A stretch of DNA of 64,000 nucleotides from assembly GCA_018052705.1 (NCBI GenBank), contig JAGPMW010000009.1:1-64000 (forward strand), written 5' to 3'. Source of the DNA: Selenomonas sp. (GTDB lineage Bacteria; Bacillota; Negativicutes; Selenomonadales; Selenomonadaceae). Positions within the stretch are counted from its first letter, which is position 1, and each line of letters begins with the position of its first letter. The translations under genes were made by a program, and so were the position numbers. This document shows positions 29,774 through 38,145 of the stretch, piece after piece. The notes under the pieces are model-generated. The model saw nothing but the letters and a program-made list of their open reading frames with translations. It ran no database searches and was not told the origin of the DNA.

Positions 29774-31072
29774 TTATATGGTTCCATAAAGGAAATACAG
29801 CAAAAACAATAAGGACAGCAGCCACGTCCCGCAGGGTATGCTGCGCCATCGTCCACTACAGACAGTCAGCAGACACCAGCAGATCAGGGCACTGCCCAGA
29901 CCTGCCGTAACATTGCCCGAAACCGGCATAACAACGATAAGGCTGACCGCCGCAGCCATCTCCGGCAGTTCTATATGACCTGCCGCCGCCCCCCACGAGG
30001 CAATTCCGCGCCGTATGAGCAGAAAACCGCTGACCGTCAGGACAGGTATGGCCATGACAGGAAAATCAGCTAAACCAGCCACCACAGGCTCAGAAAACAA
30101 AGCCAGCAGCAGCAGTAGTCCGGCAGTCAGAAAAAACTTCCGGCCCTGCCCGCCACTCAGAATGCCCCCAGCTGAAGCCGGAGCGATGGTAACAGGCAGT
30201 GTTCCCAGTAAGCTGCCAAGCAAGTTGATACCGAACAGTACGGATACCGCCTGCGGTTTTCGCTCGGAAACGCCCGGACAAAAGGCCTCCAAGGTTCCCC
30301 AATGCAGAACACTCAATGTCAGCAGCATGGTCATTCCGGTGCCCAGCATCCGAACGGCCTCTGGGACCGATACTGCCGCAGGGTTCAGCTGCAAAACAGT
30401 ACAGTCCAGCCCCTCAGGCTGAAAAAATGGGGCCGCCGGCAAGACCCAAAAGCCTTCGGCAAAAGCCAGAACTGCAGTAATCAGCATTCCATAGAACAAG
30501 GCACCTCTGACCTGCAATCCCAGCAAAGCCAGCGTTATCAGTATCCCCAGCAGCCCGAAATAGGCCAGCGGGTCCTGAAAATTACCTAACATGGCAAATC
30601 CATAAGCTGACGGCAGGATCAGATGTCCCTGCGTCAGGCCCATGAGCACGAGCATTCCACCAATCCCGACAGGCAAAGCCTGCCAGATTATCCGTGGCAG
30701 GCTTTGCGGTATATAGCGGCCAAAGGCTGTCTGAAACAGTACTGCTCCTGCCACGGAAACAAACGCTCCAATCCCCAGCAGCTGCTGCCAGCTGAGCCCT
30801 TGTGAGATCCCCACAAGATAAACCAGCCAGCCAGCCAACGCCATATCCGGTGCTGCCAGCAGCGGAATACGCAGCCAGGCCAGTGCCAGCATCCCCAGCA
30901 GCATAGTCACTATACAGGCAGTGTATGCCCCCGTAAAGGGCATTCCCAGCTGTGCCAGCAGATTTGGAACCACTACCAGCATCGCTAAAAGCGTCCCTGC
31001 AGCGGTTCCTCCTGCTCTAAGCTGCGTCTGCCAGCCCGTTTCTGCCGACTCCTTTGCGGTTTGATTGGTCAT
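29774..31072 (-). CDS. AzgA-type NCS2 permease with altered binding motifs
   Basis: This 432-residue membrane protein with about 12 hydrophobic segments matches the AzgA (adenine/guanine permease) branch of NCS2. Matches include LAQLGMPFTGAYTA, the QGLSWQQLLGIGAF region and GLLGILITLALL followed by VRGALFYGML. The substrate-site motifs differ: the usual PGMGLNAFF becomes PDMALAGWL, and the TSPVTTYIESAAG loop becomes TLPVTIAPASAGG, losing the Glu that binds purine in characterised members. It may transport something else, or nothing. It is divergent from the TVP38-type gene. Confidence 0.75.
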   Translation of the reverse strand: MTNQTAKESAETGWQTQLRAGGTAAGTLLAMLVVVPNLLAQLGMPFTGAYTACIVTMLLGMLALAWLRIPLLAAPDMALAGWLVYLVGISQGLSWQQLLGIGAFVSVAGAVLFQTAFGRYIPQSLPRIIWQALPVGIGGMLVLMGLTQGHLILPSAYGFAMLGNFQDPLAYFGLLGILITLALLGLQVRGALFYGMLITAVLAFAEGFWVLPAAPFFQPEGLDCTVLQLNPAAVSVPEAVRMLGTGMTMLLTLSVLHWGTLEAFCPGVSERKPQAVSVLFGINLLGSLLGTLPVTIAPASAGGILSGGQGRKFFLTAGLLLLLALFSEPVVAGLADFPVMAIPVLTVSGFLLIRRGIASWGAAAGHIELPEMAAAVSLIVVMPVSGNVTAGLGSALICWCLLTVCSGRWRSIPCGTWLLSLLFLLYFLYGTI

Positions 31073-31172
31073 GAATGGCTCACCTTTCCCATAGTAATCA
31101 ATATTATTCTACCACAGGAACTGAAAAAATGACAGGTTCTCCGAGTATTTTCAGTATTTAAGACTGGTTTGA

Positions 31173-31181
31173 TGCTATAAT
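31173..31181 (+). promoter_or_regulatory. Extended -10 promoter of the TVP38-type gene
   Basis: TGCTATAAT (TG-n-TATAAT) at 31173-31181 lies about 65 bases before the TTG start at 31248. No good -35 was seen, which fits an extended -10 promoter. Confidence 0.6.
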
Positions 31182-31247
31182 GGAATCGTCTATTTTACCA
31201 GAATCATACATATCCTATCATATAAAGGAATATTAGGAGGAATCTGC

Positions 31248-31988
31248 TTGAAAATCAAGAAATCTATGGGGATGGTCAAAGCCGGAGCGGCACTGGCGAT
31301 TGTCCTGCTTTTTGTCACGATCCATCTCATCAACCCGGCTTTCCTGCCACATATGGCCGGTCTGCTGGCCCGTGGTGATATTCAGGAAACGGCCGCCTAT
31401 ATTGCCTCATTTGGCCCATGGGCTATCGTCTTCAGTTTCCTGCTGACACTGTTCGTAAATGCACTGGGATTTCCGCCGGCAATCATCTTCTCTACTGCCA
31501 ATACCCTGATTTTCGGCATTATCTGGGGCATTGTCTTATCGGTTGTCGCCGAGACAGTCGGTGTCGCCTTCAGTTTTCTGCTGCTGCGATTCTTTTTCCG
31601 CGATGCAGCCGAAAAAATCATCAGCCGGAACAAAGCATTAGCCAACATCGATAAATACAGCGGCAAGCGCGGTTTCGTCATCATGCTGATCGCCCGAATG
31701 GTTCCCTATTTCCCTTCCATCATGCTCAATGCTTTGGGCGCACTTTCCGCTATGCGTTTCGCCGACTATGTGCTCGCTTCCTTCGTGGGTAAATTCCCTT
31801 CCACAGGCATTGAAGCGATCATTGGCCACGATGCGATTACACAGCAGCAAGATCCTACCCGGCTCATCGTGGTCATCGTCTTTGCGATAGTTCTGATTGC
31901 CGGCGCATGGTGGTACGAAAAACGGGCTCTGCACAAAAGCAAGGCAATCTCAGCCCCCTGCTCAGGAAAAACAAAAGGAGAAGATTAA
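31248..31988 (+). CDS. TVP38/TMEM64-family membrane protein
   Basis: This 246-residue inner-membrane protein has about six hydrophobic segments and a SNARE-associated/VTT (DedA-like) domain. The family is linked to lipid scrambling and membrane homeostasis, but most members are uncharacterised. Typical stretches are GFPPAIIFSTANTLIFG, IARMVPYFPSIMLNALGALSAM and FVGKFPSTGIEAIIG. The start is TTG at 31248 behind a strong AGGAGGA. The next gene follows with no gap. Confidence 0.85.
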   Translation: MKIKKSMGMVKAGAALAIVLLFVTIHLINPAFLPHMAGLLARGDIQETAAYIASFGPWAIVFSFLLTLFVNALGFPPAIIFSTANTLIFGIIWGIVLSVVAETVGVAFSFLLLRFFFRDAAEKIISRNKALANIDKYSGKRGFVIMLIARMVPYFPSIMLNALGALSAMRFADYVLASFVGKFPSTGIEAIIGHDAITQQQDPTRLIVVIVFAIVLIAGAWWYEKRALHKSKAISAPCSGKTKGED

Positions 31989-31989
31989 C

Positions 31990-33252
31990 ATGGACTTGAC
32001 GCGCAGAACCTTTCTGAAACTGATGGCCCAGATCGTACTAACGGCCGGTCTGTCCTCTCATTTTCCACGCCTGGCCGAGGCCGCAGATACCGGCACAATG
32101 CCAATCCAGTACCTGCGGCAGATCATCACTCACGATTCCCGCACCTCACGCACAATCATGTGGCAAAGCACGGTCAGCCTTCCGGACTGCCAGGTTGAAT
32201 ACCGGCCCGAGGCGCAGCGTCATTCTATAGCACAAGCGGCCAGCCTGACCAGCCTGACAGAGGACAACACGACAAACTACTTCTATAGTGTCACGCTGAC
32301 CAGCCTCCAGCCCGGAACAATCTACTCCTATCGCATCGTCGATGCCAGCCGGGCAACAGGCTGGTACACGTTCAGCACTGCACCAGCCGCCCCCGAAGCA
32401 TTCTCGGCGCTTATCTTCTCTGACTCGCAGTGTGCCGAAAGCTACGCCGACTGGCAGCAGAACCTGCAAGCTGCCATGGCCAGACATGCCGGGTGTCAAT
32501 GGATAGCCACCGTCGGCGACCTGACCGATAACGGCCAGTCCGAATGGCACTGGTCGAGCTTCTTTGCCGCTATGGGCGCAATTCCAGCCAGCATGCCCAT
32601 GGTCCCCGTCATGGGCAATCATGAATGCTACGGACTGGACTGGAAGTTCTGTCTTCCTATGCGCTATCTGAAATCCTTTGTCCTGCCCGCCAATGGCCGT
32701 CAATTGCAGGGCTATTATTACTCGTATGATTACGGGTTCATCCACTTTATCGTTCTCAATACCCAGCTGCTCGAGCTGGCAGATTTCCAGCCTGGGCTGC
32801 TAGATGAGCAGCTGCGTTGGCTTAAACAGGATGCCAGCTCACATCACCAGCCCTGGCAGGTCGTACTCATGCACAAGGATGTACTGGCCTACGACGAATA
32901 TCAGGCCAGAACCAAAAAGGCCGGCGGCATCAGTGATGTCGGCCACGCCTTCATGCCTGCCTTCGATGCCATTGGCATTGACCTCGTGCTCACCGGTCAT
33001 ATGCACACCTATCGCAACCGCGGACATGTCAAGGCCATGAAACCAGCCACAGATGGCCCCGTCTATATCATGGGCGGTCCCATCGGCAACGAACAGTACC
33101 ACGTTCCAGCAGATCCGGTCTATGACCGCACGGCCATCTATCAGCCGACACCAGAAAACTACCTGCTGCTGCAGAGCGAAAAAAAACAGCTCACCATCAC
33201 GGACTATACCGCAACAGGTGAACTGATTGAACGATTTACCTTATCAAAATAA
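31990..33252 (+). CDS. Tat-exported metallophosphoesterase (purple-acid-phosphatase-like)
   Basis: The start is ATG at 31990 behind AAAGGAG (420 residues). The open frame reaches further upstream, into the TVP38-type gene. The N-terminus MDLTRRTFLKLMAQIV is a textbook twin-arginine signal with cleavage after AEA near 33. Residues about 40-120 resemble the fibronectin-like domain of purple acid phosphatases. The calcineurin-like phosphoesterase domain follows, with SDSQ, GDLTDNG, GNHE, the MHKD histidine and GHMH. It is predicted to fold with metal in the cytoplasm and act outside the membrane. It is cotranscribed with the TVP38-type gene. Confidence 0.9.
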   Translation: MDLTRRTFLKLMAQIVLTAGLSSHFPRLAEAADTGTMPIQYLRQIITHDSRTSRTIMWQSTVSLPDCQVEYRPEAQRHSIAQAASLTSLTEDNTTNYFYSVTLTSLQPGTIYSYRIVDASRATGWYTFSTAPAAPEAFSALIFSDSQCAESYADWQQNLQAAMARHAGCQWIATVGDLTDNGQSEWHWSSFFAAMGAIPASMPMVPVMGNHECYGLDWKFCLPMRYLKSFVLPANGRQLQGYYYSYDYGFIHFIVLNTQLLELADFQPGLLDEQLRWLKQDASSHHQPWQVVLMHKDVLAYDEYQARTKKAGGISDVGHAFMPAFDAIGIDLVLTGHMHTYRNRGHVKAMKPATDGPVYIMGGPIGNEQYHVPADPVYDRTAIYQPTPENYLLLQSEKKQLTITDYTATGELIERFTLSK

Positions 33253-33260
33253 CAGCAGAC

Positions 33261-33485
33261 TCAACAGGAGCTTTCGCCCAGAATCGGGTGCCGGACTGGA
33301 CGCAGGCTCCGTATCCGGACCAGCCGCAATGCCTCATGCATATCGACATCATCACGGATTTCACCGGACTCATAGACACAAATGGGATGGTCTGCCCCGA
33401 TCTCGCTGCCGGGCATATAGACATACTCGCTGTTCTCATTATCGCCGAAGATCACACCGGATTTCAGCTTCGATTCCACCATCAT
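33261..33485 (-). CDS. Small protein of unknown function downstream of corA
   Basis: I do not recognise this protein. The likely start is the ATG at 33485 (MMVESKLKSGVIFGD, 74 residues), behind GAGAGGGAA. The frame opens 12 codons earlier, overlapping the end of corA, but that ATG lacks a ribosome site. The product is acidic and has no signal or membrane segment. It is convergent with the phosphoesterase gene (8 bases apart) and may be cotranscribed with corA. Confidence 0.55.
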   Translation of the reverse strand: MMVESKLKSGVIFGDNENSEYVYMPGSEIGADHPICVYESGEIRDDVDMHEALRLVRIRSLRPVRHPILGESSC

Positions 33486-33499
33486 AATTGGGTTCCCTC

Positions 33500-34453
33500 T
33501 CAAAACATATCTTTTTTCCATAATGCATAGGCACCGGCAATGCTGATGCCGAAGGCAATAACCATCACATAAAAGAAGCCATATCTATCATCCGTAAACG
33601 GCACCGGCACATTCATTCCAAAAAAACTGGATACAACCGTCGGTATAGCGATGATGATCGTCATCGCCGCCAGGAATTTCATCATAAGGTTCTGGTTGTT
33701 GGCAATGATCGAGGAAAAAGTATCCGCCATACGGGCCAGGATCTTGCTGTACATCTCGACCATTTCCTTGGCCTGCTTATTCTCAATAATGACATCTTCC
33801 AGCAGATCTTCGTCTTCCTCATAGGCTTTGAGGATGGGAGTCATCGCCTCATTGTTGCGCATGCGCAGCAGCTTGTCGAGTACGGCTCCGTTTGAGCGGA
33901 TTGCCGCATTGAAATAAGTCAGGCCCTTCTGCAGTTCCAGCAGGCGCATGATCTCGCTATTGCGCATATCGTAGCGCAGCTGATCCTCGATATCATCCGA
34001 AAGTTTACTGATCTGACGCAGATAGCGCAGATAGAACGTAGACGACTTATACAGGATCTGGAACAGGAACCGGGTTTTTTTATAAGTGCGGAACAGTTTG
34101 GCCGTCCGCTCATTGAACTCCGCCATCACTGGCGTTTCCTCGAGACAGACTGTTATAATATAATCGTCCGTTATAATAATTGCCAAAGGCAAGGCATCGT
34201 AGCTGTCCTGTCCACGGCATACGGCCACATTGGTCAGGACCATGACCGAGTCGTCCTCGATATCCGTATGCGAGCGCTCCTCATCATCCAGCGCGGACCG
34301 CAGGAAGTCCGGATCAACCTCGGTAAGATTGCTGACTACTTTCAACTCATAAGGCGTCGGATCGACAATGTTGATCCAGGCGCCTTTTTCAAGTGTCTTC
34401 AGCGTAAGCTCCTGCAGTGGACCGCTCTCCATGGATTTAAAAATCTGAAGCAT
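33500..34453 (-). CDS. corA: CorA-family divalent metal transporter
   Basis: This 317-residue protein is a CorA-type Mg2+ (or Co2+/Ni2+) channel that works as a pentamer. The large N-terminal cytoplasmic domain is followed by a long helix and two C-terminal membrane segments (about 258-280 and 292-312). The GMN signature is in SSFFGMNVPVP, between the membrane segments. The basic C-terminus WKKDMF is typical. Transcription appears to start about 195 bases upstream, and the leader carries a small ORF and a hairpin over the ribosome site. Confidence 0.93.
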   Translation of the reverse strand: MLQIFKSMESGPLQELTLKTLEKGAWINIVDPTPYELKVVSNLTEVDPDFLRSALDDEERSHTDIEDDSVMVLTNVAVCRGQDSYDALPLAIIITDDYIITVCLEETPVMAEFNERTAKLFRTYKKTRFLFQILYKSSTFYLRYLRQISKLSDDIEDQLRYDMRNSEIMRLLELQKGLTYFNAAIRSNGAVLDKLLRMRNNEAMTPILKAYEEDEDLLEDVIIENKQAKEMVEMYSKILARMADTFSSIIANNQNLMMKFLAAMTIIIAIPTVVSSFFGMNVPVPFTDDRYGFFYVMVIAFGISIAGAYALWKKDMF

Positions 34454-34464
34454 GGTTGAGTGTC

Positions 34465-34482
34465 TCCTTTCATTCCAAAGGA
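34465..34482 (-). promoter_or_regulatory. Hairpin covering the corA ribosome site
   Basis: On the minus strand TCCTTT (34482-34477) pairs with AAAGGA (34470-34465) around a six-base loop. The second arm is the Shine-Dalgarno sequence of corA, so folding would hide it. Whether the hairpin responds to anything is not shown by sequence. Confidence 0.5.
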
Positions 34483-34494
34483 AACAACGCCAGC

Positions 34495-34602
34495 TCAGAC
34501 CAGCTCGCTATCACTTACAGGCTGGCAGAAAAATGACGAGATTTCCTTACATGGTTTTGTCTTGCATCGTTTGGGATTCGCCGTATCAGGGTGATCGTCC
34601 AT
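34495..34602 (-). CDS. Possible leader peptide upstream of corA
   Basis: A 35-codon ORF lies inside the presumed corA leader. It begins MDDHPDTANPKRCKTKPC and carries three Cys and four Pro. A GAGGAG sequence precedes its ATG, but only by one to two bases, which is too close for efficient initiation. Its stop codon lies inside a possible GCCAGC/GCTGGC hairpin just before corA. Leader peptides control Mg2+ transporters in enterobacteria (mgtL, corL). This one has no detectable similarity to them, so the link is an idea only. Confidence 0.3.
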   Translation of the reverse strand: MDDHPDTANPKRCKTKPCKEISSFFCQPVSDSELV

Positions 34603-34653
34603 TCTCCTCACCAGCCTTTCTTTTCCAGAGTTTCCAAAATTACAACACGATCC

Positions 34654-34683
34654 ATTATATGCCAATTCTACTGCATTTGTCCA
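34654..34683 (-). promoter_or_regulatory. Promoter of corA
   Basis: A perfect -10 TATAAT (34659-34654) and a -35 TGGACA (34683-34678), 18 bases apart, point towards corA. The implied start near 34647 leaves a leader of about 195 bases. The rest of the 348-base gap between corA and the chemoreceptor contains no other clear feature. Confidence 0.7.
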
Positions 34684-34801
34684 CAAAAATCTTACACGCC
34701 AAAAAGCCTTCCGGCCGGCGGCTGTAAGCCAGATATCTGAGATAATCTGCCTGCAGCCAGCGAGCGGAAAGCCCTTTTTTGCTTTATGAAAATATAGACA
34801 C

Positions 34802-36788
34802 TTAGAGTTTAAACTTATTGATAGCCGTCTGCATATCCGCAGCCAGATTAGCCAGTGCCTGAGAAGCAGCTGCGATCTCTTCATTCGAGGCCGACTGTTC
34901 TTCCGTCGATGCCGATATGGTCGTGGTATGATCGGCGGTTTTGCGACTGATCGAATCAATAGAATCCACCGCCGCCACAATATTACCGGCCCCATCCGAG
35001 ACCGAGTTGACGGAGCTGCTGATCTCATCGACCTTTTCCTTGATGCCGTTCACCTTGCGCATGATCTCCTCAAACTGAACACCAACATCCCGGATGGCCT
35101 GAGTTCCAGACTGTACCTCGCCAGTTCCCTGTTCCATTGCTGCCACAGCACGATCCGTATCCTGCTGGATCGTCAGAATACGTTCCTTGATCTGCTCAGC
35201 CGAGGTCTGCGACTCAGCTGCCAGCTTGCGGACTTCTTCTGCCACTACCGCAAAGCCACGGCCATGTTCACCGGCACGGGCAGCCTCAATAGCAGCATTG
35301 AGTGCCAATAGATTCGTCTGATCGGCAATCGAGGAAATCGCCTCGACAATCTGCCCGATCTGTTGGGAATTCTCGCCCAGAGTACGGACAACATCGGCTG
35401 AATCCATAACACTCTTCTCGATATGCTCCATTTTCTCCGTCGCATCATTCATAAGGTGCTCGCCCTGCTGTGCAGCCTCCGACGTACTGAGTGCAGCTTC
35501 CGTCACCTGCCGGGTTCTGGCCGTCATCGTCGTAATGTCCGTGAACACCTCATTGACATTCTTCTTAGCCCCATCAATATCGCCAAGCTGCTGATTCATC
35601 CCCTGAGATACCTCGCCGACAGTCTCAGCAACATGGACAGCTGCTCCTGCAGACTGCTGCGCATTAGCCGTCAGTTCCTCCGAGGAAGCTGCGACCTGCT
35701 CCGAGGTTGACGCCATGGTTCCAATGAGCTCTCGCAAATGCTGATGCATCGCATTAAAGGCCCGCGTCATTGAGCCAATCTCATCCTCAGAGGTCACCTG
35801 CAGCGCATTAACCTGCAGATTTCCATCGGCCAGCTGCGCTGCCTGCGCTTCCAGCGCCACAATCGGCCGCGTAATACGTGCTGCAAACTGCAGACACATA
35901 AATACGATCAGGAACAGTCCGGCGATAATCAGAATACCGTAAATCAGCTTGAGGTGATTTACAGCAGCAAACACAAAATCATAGGGAATAGAGATTCCAA
36001 CCAGCCAGCCTGTAGTTGGCACGGTCGTATAGCAGAATACCTGCTCGCCATCGGCATTCTTATAGGTAAAATACCCGTTCCCTTTCTGGAACATCGTATC
36101 CAGCTTATCACCGATACCCGGGATATCTATCTTTAGCCTCTGACATCAGTTTTTCCTGACCAGAAGTTGCCAGCAGCTTACCAGTCTTCTCAATGATATA
36201 GCCCGTCCCCTCGCCACGATACTTGATCTGCGCAACACGTTCTTTCAAAACATTAAGCGTGATGTCACCGCAGATTGCATCAGCGAACTGCTTGTTCGGA
36301 CCATAGAACGGCGCAACAGCCGAAACGACCAGATCGCCTGTACTCTTACTGGTATAGACGTCCGTGTAGACCGTCTTGCCCGCATTACGCGCCTGTGAAT
36401 ACCAGGGGCGCGCTTTTGGATCAGTCTTGCCAGTCTCATCGCCGCTCTTATACGGCAGGAACATCCCCTGCTCATCACCGCGCGTCATCTCCTGAATATC
36501 TTTATCCGATGCCGCAACAGCCAGCAGATGCTTCATGTCAGCTGCCGACGGATTCATGCCGGCAATGCTCATTTCGGTCATAATATCAGCCTGTGAAGAC
36601 ACCGGCTTGGCCTTTTCCCTCAGCCAGCCATCCAGCGATTCACCCTCAGCACGGACCATCGCCGCCATCTCGGCATTGACACTCTCTTCCAGATTACTGT
36701 AGGCCGTAAAATAGCCAATAATTGAGACCGCAGCTAAAATAATACCGACTACACCAGACAACACAATGAATTTCTGTTTTATCCCCAT
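34802..36788 (-). pseudogene. Methyl-accepting chemotaxis protein, frameshifted
   Basis: Two reading frames together make one complete chemoreceptor. The first (36788 to 36108) has a membrane anchor (about 7-28) and most of a periplasmic dCache sensor with an ARPWY...Y...D pattern reminiscent of amino-acid sensors. The second frame (from about 36120 to 34802) has the end of the sensor, a second membrane segment, HAMP and the signalling domain, with a conserved tip segment reading [26 protein letters not shown]. The frames meet at a tandem AGAT duplication (36125-36132). Removing one copy restores an uninterrupted frame. It may be inactive, phase-variable or a sequencing error. Confidence 0.88.
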
Positions 36789-36879
36789 TGCATCTCACTC
36801 CTTTTCCTCAAAAAACTACTACATCCTATTACCTCTAGTAGTTCAAGAACAACGAAGAAAATCCTTTATTCATCCCGAC

Positions 36880-36904
36880 AAAAAAGCAGCCATTTCTGGC
36901 TGCT
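36880..36904 (-). terminator. Rho-independent terminator of ssrA
   Basis: An 8-bp stem AGCAGCCA/TGGCTGCT (36885-36892 and 36897-36904) is followed on the minus strand by a run of T, 13 bases after the tmRNA 3' end. Confidence 0.9.
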
Positions 36905-36917
36905 CAGAACTACCAAA

Positions 36918-37255
36918 TGGTGGAGATGAGGAGAATCGAACTCCTGTCCGAAATACATCCACATCACGAAGCACTATCGCAATAGCCTGAGAATGCAGGC
37001 TTCATAGGAGCGGAACTCTGAGATTCAGAGTTCTCCACCACCTGTTCTTGCAAAAAACAGGAAAACTACTGTGTTTATTTAAGACCTTCAGCCCTGCTCA
37101 CAGCTGGCGATACCGAAGGGGCTATCTGAGCTAGGCTCAGGCAGCGAATGCGTAATCGTTTTCGTCAATTACATTTGTGGCCAGGAGTTAGGCTTCATGA
37201 CCGTGGGCCTGCGAACTTCGTGGCTTCAGTACCCCGTCGAGACCATTACATCCCC
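36918..37255 (-). ncRNA. ssrA: tmRNA
   Basis: This 338-base RNA rescues stalled ribosomes by acting as tRNA and then mRNA. The 5' end GGGGATG pairs with CATCTCC before the ACCA 3' end, and the T arm GGACAGGAGTTCGATTC is present. The resume codon GCC is followed by a frame for the tag ATNVIDENDYAFAA and a TGA stop (about 37135-37179). The tag ends YAFAA, a variant of the common YALAA degradation signal. The GGGGATGTAATGGTCTCGAC 5' segment is diagnostic for tmRNA. Confidence 0.97.
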
Positions 37256-37293
37256 ACGTTGTGTGAAATACGGTATCCCTTACCGTACTCCTA

Positions 37294-37323
37294 AGTATAC
37301 GTCACCAAACGGCTTCCTGTCAA
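37294..37323 (-). promoter_or_regulatory. Promoter of ssrA
   Basis: A consensus -35 TTGACA (37323-37318) and a -10 TATACT (37299-37294), 18 bases apart, precede a short leader (about 30 bases) with a TACGGTA/TACCGTA hairpin. RNase P would remove this leader to make the mature 5' end at 37255. Confidence 0.8.
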
Positions 37324-37444
37324 GGAAATACTTATAAACCGCACGGCGTATAGTAGTTTAATGATGCCCCATATAAAGTCTAATTTCAAAGGTGTTGTAC
37401 TTGGCTTGACAATTCGCCATACAAATCATGTACACCCTCTTCGG

Positions 37445-37927
37445 TTAGTCTAAGCTAGCCTTGAGTCCAGTAGTATTGGCAACCATCCAAAACATATTCA
37501 TAAGAAATCCGTCATCATATTTTATCATACTGTCAGTACAATCTCTTGTTACTCCGGTTCGTCCTTTGCTTACAGCTTTACACAATACAACCTTTCGCTT
37601 TCCATTCTTTTTATACGTTTGAAACGTAAATGTATATTGTGTCAAGGAACCAGGCCCACCCGATGGAGCCACACCTCCGCCCGTTCCGTAGACTAAGCAC
37701 CCTAATGTTGCTACATTCCCGTCAATTGTATAGTAACAACTAGATTGATCCAAATAAAAAGCCGATGCTTCATTAGCACCTACCATAGGATATTTGCCGT
37801 ACAAGGGTGCATGCTCTCCACCACAACGAGCTGTAGGTATATTTTCATTGTCAGCAGAAACGATTGTTGATCCACTAAATAACGTCCCTGCAACAATAGC
37901 AATACTGAATACTTTTTTTAAATCCAT
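37445..37927 (-). CDS. Secreted protein of unknown function
   Basis: I do not recognise this 160-residue protein. It has a clear signal peptide (MDLKKVFSIAIVAGTLFSG, cleavage after VSA near 25). The mature part has several Cys, which would suit disulphides outside the cell, and a Gly-rich segment YGTGGGVAPSGGPGS. Its DNA is visibly AT-richer than its neighbours. It lies in an AT-rich stretch between tmRNA and the MFS pump and is likely acquired. A TATAAT at 37976-37971 may be its -10. No partner gene is adjacent. Confidence 0.75.
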   Translation of the reverse strand: MDLKKVFSIAIVAGTLFSGSTIVSADNENIPTARCGGEHAPLYGKYPMVGANEASAFYLDQSSCYYTIDGNVATLGCLVYGTGGGVAPSGGPGSLTQYTFTFQTYKKNGKRKVVLCKAVSKGRTGVTRDCTDSMIKYDDGFLMNMFWMVANTTGLKASLD

Positions 37928-38145
37928 TTATCATTCGCCATCCTTTACTCTATCGAAAATCTCTTTTACTATTATACGCCTGATCAGCGAAATTAAAAAG
38001 CAAACTTCTCCCAAGATAGAGTCACCCACCTTAATCTGTTGCTCTTGTATTGACGAACAAAAATACGAAAAAGTCTCTGACAGTTGCATTCTGTCCATTT
38101 TTTCGTTAGGATTATAGTATTGTATAATATTGAAAGGATTACCTT

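Noticed and set aside
34454..34650. M-box (Mg2+) riboswitch in the corA leader
   Set aside because: None of the conserved M-box sequence blocks could be found.
36880..36925. Integration site at the tmRNA 3' end
   Set aside because: No integrase gene and no direct repeat of the tmRNA 3' end was seen nearby.
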